Shown piece after piece: positions 1-5,416 of a stretch of DNA of 5,893 nucleotides. This DNA comes from a bacterium. GTDB taxonomy: Bacteria > UBP14 > UBA6098 > B30-G16. Both the position numbers and the translations under genes were made by a program. The stretch lies in the NCBI GenBank assembly GCA_027064665.1, contig JAMOPH010000397.1, positions 1 to 5,893 of the forward strand, read 5' to 3'. Position 1 is the stretch's first letter, and every line of letters starts with the position of its first letter. The notes under the pieces were generated by a model. The model was not told the DNA's origin and made no database searches. It saw only the letters and a list, made by a program, of their open reading frames with translations.

Positions 1-708
1 CGTGTCATCAAGGTCAAACACGCCGACCTCACAGAACACATCGCAGAATTTCGCCAGTTTTCGCTCGGCGACCTTCGGAAGCATCTCGTTGACCACAAGG
101 TCAACATATTCTCTGCGCCCGTTGGGTTTTTCGCGGTATTCGGCGGGGATTTCGTGCGCGCCCAAAAATGTGGCGACAATGTCCTGCGGGACCAGTTCGC
201 GGAGGCGTGCAATTGCCTCAAGCATCTTCAGTTCGTCCCCGGTGGAGAGCCCATATCCGCTTTTGACCTCAACGGTGGTGGTGCCGTTGGAGAGCATTCT
301 GTCAAACCTGAACAGCGCGGACTTGACCAGCGCGTCAACATCCGCCTCGCGCACGCGCTTTGTGGTGTTGAGGATTCCGCCGCCCGCCGCGGCTATCTCC
401 ATATAGGACCTGCCCTTTATCCGCATCTCAAACTCAAGTTCCCGCGTGCCGACAAAGACCGCGTGGGTGTGCGGGTCCACAAGCCCCGGCGTGACAAGCG
501 CCCCCTGCGCATCAACCGATTCGTCAATCTGTCCGTCGTATTTTTTGAGGATTTCCTCGCGCTTGCCGTAATCAACAATTTTTTCGCCGTCAATCACCAC
601 GGCGGCATCGGCGACAAAACCGGGAATCGCCATATCCTTTCCCCTCAACGGTGCGCCGCCGCGGGCGTCCATCGTCAGAAGTTCGCCTATCCTGTCTATC
701 AGAAGCAT
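1..708 (-). CDS. hutI: Imidazolonepropionase, N-terminal part (cut by window edge)
   Basis: Cytosolic metal-dependent amidohydrolase that opens 4-imidazolone-5-propionate to N-formimidoyl-glutamate, the third step of histidine degradation. The 236 codons seen are open to the edge; the family is usually about 400-420 residues, so the C-terminal 40% is missing. The N-terminal beta-sandwich part is followed by the metal site DPHTH (residues 78-82, ligands H80 and H82), GTRELEFEMR (about 87-96), the AAAGGGI loop (106-112), the KSGYGL motif (149-154), LGAHEIP with metal ligand H185, and FCDVFCE (221-227), all typical of HutI rather than of a generic amidohydrolase. The remaining His and Asp ligands would lie outside the window. 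The ATG at 708 is chosen because a G-run Shine-Dalgarno (GGGGGGA, 713-719) lies 4 nt upstream and the protein begins where the family does. It follows ileS on the same strand after 99 bp. No other hut gene is visible. Confidence 0.95.
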   Translation of the reverse strand, partial: MLLIDRIGELLTMDARGGAPLRGKDMAIPGFVADAAVVIDGEKIVDYGKREEILKKYDGQIDESVDAQGALVTPGLVDPHTHAVFVGTRELEFEMRIKGRSYMEIAAAGGGILNTTKRVREADVDALVKSALFRFDRMLSNGTTTVEVKSGYGLSTGDELKMLEAIARLRELVPQDIVATFLGAHEIPAEYREKPNGRREYVDLVVNEMLPKVAERKLAKFCDVFCEVGVFDLDDT

Positions 709-739
709 ATCGTCCCCCCGTTGACTGGAACGAAACCTA

Positions 740-779
740 CCGCAAAATCCCCAATCCGGCAAAGCAATTCGTTTTGCGG
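740..779. repeat. Inverted repeat in the hutI leader
   Basis: Perfect 8-bp arms CCGCAAAA (740-747) and TTTTGCGG (772-779) are separated by 24 nt, about 30 bp upstream of the hutI start. A competing shorter pairing, GCAAA (759-763) with TTTGC (773-777), shares the right arm, so the leader RNA could fold in two alternative ways. There is no U-tract, so this is not an intrinsic terminator. It may be an operator, an RNA leader structure, or chance; no regulator can be named. Confidence 0.4.
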
Positions 780-803
780 GCGTTAAAAATTTTATCGGGA
801 AAT

Positions 804-825
804 TCCCTCACGCCTTTTTGAGGGA
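804..825 (-). terminator. Weak hairpin over the ileS stop codon
   Basis: On the minus-strand transcript, TCCCTCA and TGAGGGA form a 7-bp stem with an 8-nt loop that includes the TGA stop of ileS. The bases that follow are not a direct U-run: a second small dyad (GGGAA/TTCCC, 797-807) competes for the same bases, and a T-run (ATTTTT) comes only some 15 nt later. It is at best an inefficient terminator, so read-through into hutI is possible. Confidence 0.3.
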
Positions 826-3800
826 GACCACAAGTTTTTTCTTCCCGATTTCCCATTCTTTCGCAAATTGGGCATCCTCAAGCGGCTCAAACAGAACCTG
901 CTTCGCCAGAGTTTCCGCCGCTATTCTGTCCACATATTTTTTCAGCGCCGCCACAAGTTCCTCATCGTCGCTGACCAAAGAAAGCACAATTCTGTCGGTG
1001 ACCTCAAGCCCGGCGGATTTGCGCGTGTTCTGGATTCTGTTGACCGCCTCGCGCGCGAATCCCTCGTCCCTAAGTTCCGGCGTGATAGTGGTATCCAGCG
1101 CCACGGCGATATTTTTCTCCGCCGCAACCACATACGGCTGTCGCGCCTTTGCCTCAACCAACAGTTCTTCCTCGTTGAGGGTGTGGTCCTTGCCGTCAAC
1201 AGTGATGTGCCAGATTCCGGTCTCCAGCCCGCGGGCGAGATCCTCCGAGGACAGCGCCTCAATTGCCGCCTTAACTTGAGGCATCAGCGAGCCGAACCGC
1301 TTGCCCAGAACCTTGAAATTTGGCTTGGCGCGGTATTCAATGAACTCCCCGGCATCCTCGGCGAACTCCAGCGACTTGATGTTCAACTCATCCAGCACGA
1401 CGGAAAGAATTTCTTCGGGCAGGTGGTGTTCCCCCGGCAGGATGACCACAATTTTGCCCAGCGGCTGGCGGATGTTGATTTTTGCGGTGTTGCGCGCGGA
1501 ACGCCCCAGTTCAACCACTTTTATCGCCAGCGCCATCTGCTCCTCAAGGTCTGCGTCAATGAGCGCCTCGTTCACCTCGGGGATTGACCGGAAGTGGACG
1601 GATTCGCCCATCTGTTCGCGGACGGGTTCGGTAAGGGCGCGCCAGTAGAAATCGGCGGTCATCGGCGCAAACGGCGCGATAAGTTCCGTCACAGCAACCA
1701 GCGTGTTCCACAGGACAGAATACGCATTGCGCTTGCCCTCGTCCATCCCGCTTGACCAGAACCTGCGCCTGTTCCGGCGGACATACCAGTTGGAAAGTTC
1801 GTCAATCACGAACTTCTGGATTTCCCGCGCGGCGCGGGTCATCTGGTAGTCGTCCATCCACTCGCGGTATTTTTTGATAAGCGTGTTCAGCCGGGAAACC
1901 AGCCAGCGGTCAAGGATGTTGTCAAGTTTCTCCGGGAGCGGTTCCGGCGTGTATCCGTCAATCTCGGCGTAGAGGGCAAAGAAATTATAAGTGTTTTTGA
2001 GAGTGTCAAAGAATTTCCGCAGGGTCTCGGCGACGCCGTCGGTGTCAAATCTTGTGGGGAGCCACGGCGGACTGGTGGTGATGAAATACCACCGCAGCGG
2101 GTCGGCGCCGTATTTGTTTATAACCTCAACCGGGTCAACCACATTCCCCCGCGATTTGCTCATCTTCTGCCCGTTCTTGTCCAGAACCAACTCAATGGAG
2201 ACGCAGGTCTTGTAAGGCGATGTCCCCTTGATGAAGGTTGAGATAGCCAGAAGCGTGTAGAACCATCCGCGGGTCTGGTCAACGCCCTCGGCGATGAAAT
2301 CCGCCGGGAAGCGCCTGTTGAACTCCTCCTCGGAGATTCCGAAGGGGTAATGATACTGCGCGAAGGGCATTCCTCCGCTGTCAAACCAGCAGTCAAGGAC
2401 CTCCGGGGTGCGGGTCATCGTGCCGCCGCACTTGGGGCAGACAAGTTTTATCTCATCCACTGCGGGCTTGTGTGGGTCAAAGTCCGGCGGGAGTTTCTGC
2501 CCGGACATTTTTTCCAGTTCCTCGTAGGACTCCACAGCGTGCTGGTATCCGCACTTTTCGCAAATCCAGATGTTCAGCGGCGTTCCCCAGAATCTCTCGC
2601 GGGAGATTGCCCAGTCAATGTTGTTTTTCAGCCACTCGCCGAATCTTCCCGCGCCGATTTGCGGCGGATACCACTTGATTTTCTGGTTCTCCTCAATCAT
2701 CCGGTCCTTGTAGGCGGTGGTTTTGATATACCAACTCGCCCGAGCATACTGCAGAAGCGGCGAATCACAGCGCCAGCAGAAGGGATAACTGTGCACGATG
2801 GTCTCCCGACGGAAAAGCAGTCCGCGGGATTTGAGGTCATCCATAATTTTCGGGTCGGCGTCCTTGAACCACAGCCCGGCAAAGGGTTCCGCCTCGGGTT
2901 TTATCTTGCCCTCGTCGTCAACCAGTTGAATCAATGGAAGGTCCCATTTCTGCCCCTCCTCAAAGTCCTCCTTGCCGAACGCCGGCGCAATGTGGACGAT
3001 TCCCGTCCCGTCCTCGGTGGTGACATACTCGGCGTTGATGACGAACCACGCGTCCTTGTCCGGCTGGACGAAGCGGAAAAGCGGCTCGTAGCGCAAGCGC
3101 GCCAGTTCCGTCCCCTTGAATTTCCGGATTATTTTGTAATTTCCCTCGCCTAAAACGGCATCGGCGCGCTCGGAGACGATGATGAGGTTTTTTCCCTCGT
3201 GCTCAACCAAAAGATACTCATAATCCGGGTGGACCGCCAGCGCCACATTGGAAAGCAGTGTCCACGGCGTTGTGGTCCAGACGAGGAAATAGGTGTTTTC
3301 GGGGACCGCCTCCTCGCCGGGCAGGGGCGAGGTCAGTTTCATCAGAACATAGACCGATGGGTCCTCGGTGTCTCGGTATCCGAGGGCGACCTCGTGGTCG
3401 GAAAGCCCTGTGCCACAGCGGGCGCAATACGGCAGAACCTTGTATCCCCTGTAGATGTAGCCCTTCTTGAAAAACTGCGCCAGCAACCACCAGATTGACT
3501 CAATGTATTTCGGGTCGTAGGTGATGTAGGCGTTTTCAAGGTCAAGCCAGTAGCCGATTCTGCGGGTCATCCATTCCCAGTCCTTGAGGTAGCGAAATAC
3601 GCTGTCCCGGCAGGCTTTGTTGAACTTCTCCACACCATAGGTTAGGACATCCCGCTTGGATTTGAGTCCTAATTCTTTCTCCACGCCGATTTCCACCGGG
3701 AGACCGTGGGTGTCCCATCCCGCCTTGCGCTCAACATAATAGCCGGTCATCGCCTTGTATCGGCAGACGATGTCCTTGACGGTGCGGGAAATCACATGAT

Positions 3801-3972
3801 GCACGCCGGGCTTGCCGTTTGCGGTGGGCGGTCCCTCATAGAAATTGAACCGTGGGCGGTTTTTCGCCAGTTCCAGCGATTTTTTGAAGGTCTGTTCCTT
3901 ATCCCAGCGGGAAAGAATTTCCTCTTCAAGGCTGATTTGACCGAAATTTTTGTCTAACTTGCGGTAGTTCAT
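808..3972 (-). CDS. ileS: Isoleucyl-tRNA synthetase, type 2 (eukaryote-like), altered HIGH motif
   Basis: Cytosolic class I synthetase that charges tRNA-Ile with isoleucine. It is full length at 1054 residues, with order and motifs of the bacterial type-2 form. The N-terminal catalytic half has EGPPTANGKPGVHH (46-59), in which the usual H-x-G-H reads G56-V57-H58-H59, and GWDTHGLPVE (85-94). The CP1 insertion carries the editing motifs WTTTPWTL (232-239) and GTGIVHIAP...ED (322-336, conserved D336), plus Cys pairs C183/C186 and C399/C402. A second Cys quartet is C471/C474 and C512/C515. AEGVDQTRGW (561-570) and KMSKS (603-607) close the active site, followed by the helical anticodon-binding region and the C-terminal domain. 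No frameshift is seen. The start is placed at 3972 (MNYRKL) because GGAGG (3979-3983) lies 6 nt upstream. An in-frame ATG at 4002 lacks a Shine-Dalgarno and overlaps the predicted -10. The gene diverges from the lipoprotein gene and precedes hutI. Confidence 0.98.
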   Translation of the reverse strand: MNYRKLDKNFGQISLEEEILSRWDKEQTFKKSLELAKNRPRFNFYEGPPTANGKPGVHHVISRTVKDIVCRYKAMTGYYVERKAGWDTHGLPVEIGVEKELGLKSKRDVLTYGVEKFNKACRDSVFRYLKDWEWMTRRIGYWLDLENAYITYDPKYIESIWWLLAQFFKKGYIYRGYKVLPYCARCGTGLSDHEVALGYRDTEDPSVYVLMKLTSPLPGEEAVPENTYFLVWTTTPWTLLSNVALAVHPDYEYLLVEHEGKNLIIVSERADAVLGEGNYKIIRKFKGTELARLRYEPLFRFVQPDKDAWFVINAEYVTTEDGTGIVHIAPAFGKEDFEEGQKWDLPLIQLVDDEGKIKPEAEPFAGLWFKDADPKIMDDLKSRGLLFRRETIVHSYPFCWRCDSPLLQYARASWYIKTTAYKDRMIEENQKIKWYPPQIGAGRFGEWLKNNIDWAISRERFWGTPLNIWICEKCGYQHAVESYEELEKMSGQKLPPDFDPHKPAVDEIKLVCPKCGGTMTRTPEVLDCWFDSGGMPFAQYHYPFGISEEEFNRRFPADFIAEGVDQTRGWFYTLLAISTFIKGTSPYKTCVSIELVLDKNGQKMSKSRGNVVDPVEVINKYGADPLRWYFITTSPPWLPTRFDTDGVAETLRKFFDTLKNTYNFFALYAEIDGYTPEPLPEKLDNILDRWLVSRLNTLIKKYREWMDDYQMTRAAREIQKFVIDELSNWYVRRNRRRFWSSGMDEGKRNAYSVLWNTLVAVTELIAPFAPMTADFYWRALTEPVREQMGESVHFRSIPEVNEALIDADLEEQMALAIKVVELGRSARNTAKINIRQPLGKIVVILPGEHHLPEEILSVVLDELNIKSLEFAEDAGEFIEYRAKPNFKVLGKRFGSLMPQVKAAIEALSSEDLARGLETGIWHITVDGKDHTLNEEELLVEAKARQPYVVAAEKNIAVALDTTITPELRDEGFAREAVNRIQNTRKSAGLEVTDRIVLSLVSDDEELVAALKKYVDRIAAETLAKQVLFEPLEDAQFAKEWEIGKKKLVVSLKKA

Positions 3973-4000
3973 ACCTGTCCTCCGTATATGTGATTTTTTC

Positions 4001-4028
4001 ATAATACACCGATTTTATCGGGTTGCAA
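4001..4028 (-). promoter_or_regulatory. Probable sigma70-type promoter of ileS
   Basis: On the minus strand, TTGCAA (4023-4028, 4/6 to consensus) and TATTAT (4001-4006, 5/6) are 16 bp apart. Transcription would start near 3994, giving a leader of about 22 nt that contains the GGAGG site and the ATG at 3972, but not the ATG at 4002. The spacer is almost filled by the dyad CCGAT-TTT-ATCGG (4009-4021), a typical operator position. Confidence 0.5.
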
Positions 4029-4056
4029 ACAAAAGTTGTTCCCCGAAAGAGCGGGG
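4009..4056. repeat. Three consecutive short dyads in the ileS/lipoprotein divergent region
   Basis: CCGAT-TTT-ATCGG (4009-4021), AACAA-AAG-TTGTT (4028-4040) and CCCCG-AAAGAG-CGGGG (4041-4056) each have perfect 5-bp arms. The first lies in the ileS promoter spacer, the second touches its -35 and the third lies just upstream. They have different sequences, so they are not copies of one operator. The rest of this 198-bp intergenic stretch (3973-4170) shows no convincing plus-strand promoter; TTGCCC at 4091 has no good -10 partner. Confidence 0.4.
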
Positions 4057-4158
4057 CGGGGGCGATTTTGCCGGAAATGAGCAATTATTTTTGCCCTGGA
4101 CCGAAATAATCCTTGTGTATCCGAAAATTTTTTAGAAATTGGGAGTATGCAAACAATC

Positions 4159-4164
4159 AGGAGG
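4159..4164 (+). promoter_or_regulatory. Ribosome binding site deciding the lipoprotein start
   Basis: A full AGGAGG lies 6 nt before the ATG at 4171. The upstream in-frame ATG at 4147 has no such site and would put a charged extension in front of the signal peptide, so 4171 is the start. Confidence 0.85.
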
Positions 4165-4170
4165 TTTTTA

Positions 4171-4854
4171 ATGAAGTTGTTTAGGATTGTGGTGGTCGGG
4201 CTGATTGCGGTGGCGCTTTTGGGCGGATGCAGCAAATCCAAAAAGTCGGAGGAGACAAAAAACACTGCCCAGACCCAGACTGCTGGTGCGAAATCCGACA
4301 CCGCTGGTGCGGAGCAGACTGTTCAGGTGGCAAAAATCAACAAAACTGTGGAGGCACTGCCCGATGTAGCGCAGAAATTCAGGGAATTGGGCGAAAAGCC
4401 CCAGCCGCAGGACCAGCAGCAGGCTGTCAACGATATGATGATGGCGATGGATGAGGTCGCCAAAAAGCACGGACTTTCCGACGGGCAGGAACTTCTGGCG
4501 TATGTGGACTTTATCGTTCAGTTGTCCTCAATGCAGAAAACTATGAACAATCTTGACAGCATCCTCAATGCTATGCCGCCGGACCAGAGAAACTCCCCGC
4601 AGGTTCAGCAGTCTGTCCAGCAGTTGAAGGACAACTATAACTCGGTCAAGCAGAAATACGGCGATTCTGTCCTTGTGGCTGTGGAGAAAAACACGGACAA
4701 GATTGACAAGTTCCTTGACGACCTTGATAAAATCCGTCAGGAGCAGGCGGCAAAACAGCAGGAAAAGTTCCAGAATGTCCAGCAAAAGGCGCAGAAGACT
4801 CAACAGCAATCCACCGCCGGCACCCAAAAGAAAAAAGTGAGAACCAAAAAATAG
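4171..4854 (+). CDS. Uncharacterised Gln-rich envelope lipoprotein
   Basis: 227 residues of no family that I recognise. The N-terminus is a textbook lipoprotein signal: MKLFR, a hydrophobic stretch (6-18) and lipobox L17-G18-G19-C20, so lipidation at C20 is expected. Ser at +2 argues against inner-membrane retention and suggests the outer-membrane inner leaflet. A Ser/Thr/Ala/Lys-rich linker follows (21-50) and contains a small duplication (TAGAK and TAGAE, 21 nt apart in DNA). Residues 51-135 look alpha-helical with a Met cluster (NDMMMAMDE, 88-95). Residues 142-213 are charged, Gln-rich and probably coiled coil. The C-terminus is strongly basic (KKKVRTKK, 220-227), which could contact peptidoglycan or another acidic polymer. 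The gene diverges from ileS and has its own terminator, so it looks monocistronic. It could be an envelope-structural or chaperone-like protein; no function is assigned. Confidence 0.9.
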   Translation: MKLFRIVVVGLIAVALLGGCSKSKKSEETKNTAQTQTAGAKSDTAGAEQTVQVAKINKTVEALPDVAQKFRELGEKPQPQDQQQAVNDMMMAMDEVAKKHGLSDGQELLAYVDFIVQLSSMQKTMNNLDSILNAMPPDQRNSPQVQQSVQQLKDNYNSVKQKYGDSVLVAVEKNTDKIDKFLDDLDKIRQEQAAKQQEKFQNVQQKAQKTQQQSTAGTQKKKVRTKK

Positions 4855-4881
4855 CGTTCCCAGCAAAAACCTTTCCGAAAG

Positions 4882-4911
4882 CGGGCGGTCTTTGTGCCGC
4901 CCGTTTTTTTT
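4882..4911 (+). terminator. Strong intrinsic terminator of the lipoprotein gene
   Basis: A perfect 7-bp GC-rich stem, CGGGCGG (4882-4888) with CCGCCCG (4897-4903), an 8-nt loop, and eight consecutive T (4904-4911) directly after it. It begins 27 bp after the lipoprotein stop codon and isolates that gene from nikR. Confidence 0.93.
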
Positions 4912-4930
4912 GTTGTGGGTAGCAAAAAAG

Positions 4931-4943
4931 TGTTGACTCAACA
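4931..4943. promoter_or_regulatory. Operator-like dyad over the nikR -35
   Basis: TGTTGA-C-TCAACA is a perfect 6+1+6 dyad covering the -35 hexamer of the predicted nikR promoter. A second dyad, ATTTT-CA-AAAAT (4957-4968), covers the -10 region, and GTGCTA is directly repeated 21 bp apart (4949 and 4970). Autoregulation by NikR is a natural guess, but the compact one-base centre does not match the widely spaced half-sites known for characterised NikR proteins, so another regulator is possible. Confidence 0.45.
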
Positions 4944-4961
4944 GATTGGTGCTATTATTTT
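4933..4961 (+). promoter_or_regulatory. Probable sigma70-type promoter of the nikR-receptor operon
   Basis: TTGACT (4933-4938, 5/6 to consensus) and TATTTT (4956-4961, 4/6) are separated by the optimal 17 bp, placing transcription start near 4968 and giving a leader of about 20 nt. It lies directly after the terminator of the preceding gene, where a new transcription unit is expected. Confidence 0.6.
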
Positions 4962-4988
4962 CAAAAATCGTGCTACGAAGGAGGGAAT

Positions 4989-5405
4989 ATGGCACTATAC
5001 AGGTTCGGCATTGCAGTTGAGAGGGAATTGGTTGATGAATTTGACCGTATGGCTGAGCGTGCGGGATACTCCAACCGCAGTGAGGCTCTGCGGGACCTTA
5101 TGCGGGATTTTGTGATTGAAAAGAAAGGTGAGACCGAGGACATACCTGTGGTGGGCTCTATCACTATTATCTACAACCATCGCAAAAGAATTCCCGAAAA
5201 ACTCACGGAATATCAGCACGGGCACGAGGAGGAAATCATCTCCACGATGCACATCCATCTTGACCGGGACCACTGCCTTGAAATAATCGCCGTGCGTGGC
5301 TCCGCCAGAAAAATCAAAAAAATCGCCGACCAGATGCTCTCTATGAAGGGCATCCTTCACGGGAAACTGGTGATAACCGCAATCCCCGAACAGATAAAAA
5401 GATAG
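4989..5405 (+). CDS. nikR: Nickel-responsive transcriptional regulator NikR
   Basis: 138 residues, the normal length for NikR, a cytosolic tetrameric repressor that binds DNA when loaded with Ni(II) and limits nickel uptake. The N-terminal ribbon-helix-helix domain (about 1-45) starts with the DNA-contacting strand LYRFGIAV and carries GYSNRSEALRDLMRD (26-40), the family hallmark. The C-terminal ACT-like domain holds the nickel site: H77 (in QHGHE), H88 and H90 (in MHIHLD) and C96 (in DHCLE), matching E. coli H76, H87, H89 and C95. The end, RGSARKIKKIADQMLSMKGILHGKL, is also typical. All four ligands are present, so it should be metal-responsive. The ATG at 4989 follows GGAGG (4980-4984) at short spacing. 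It is the first gene of an operon, its stop lying 11 bp before the TonB receptor start, which makes that receptor the likely regulatory target. Confidence 0.96.
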   Translation: MALYRFGIAVERELVDEFDRMAERAGYSNRSEALRDLMRDFVIEKKGETEDIPVVGSITIIYNHRKRIPEKLTEYQHGHEEEIISTMHIHLDRDHCLEIIAVRGSARKIKKIADQMLSMKGILHGKLVITAIPEQIKR

Positions 5406-5416
5406 GGAGGTGCACT

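Noticed and set aside
154..786. Long open frame of about 210 codons on the plus strand opposite hutI
   Set aside because: It is antisense to a clearly recognised HutI, has no convincing Shine-Dalgarno and reads as an arginine-, histidine- and proline-rich protein, as expected from the reverse of a GC-biased gene.
868..3153. Plus-strand open frames (868-1587, 2350-3153) opposite ileS
   Set aside because: Both lie wholly within ileS, whose full set of synthetase motifs is certain; they show no motif or translation signal of their own.
789..4022. 11-bp direct repeat ATTTTATCGGG on both sides of ileS (789-799 and 4012-4022), resembling an insertion footprint
   Set aside because: A few repeated 11-mers are expected by chance in a window of this size, and there is no other sign of mobility. 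ileS is a core gene with its own promoter.
4041..4056. CCCCG/CGGGG hairpin as an intrinsic terminator
   Set aside because: The stem is short and is not followed by a T-run on either strand, and it lies between two divergent starts where no transcript needs to end.
4282..4311. GCTGGTGCG repeated 21 nt apart as a tandem repeat array
   Set aside because: Only two imperfect copies exist, inside the lipoprotein linker. They reflect a small local duplication or low-complexity coding and not an array.
4528..4995. Minus-strand open frame of about 155 codons opposite the lipoprotein and terminator
   Set aside because: It runs through a strong plus-strand terminator and is Leu/Phe-rich only because it is the reverse of Gln/Lys-rich codons; no start signal is seen.
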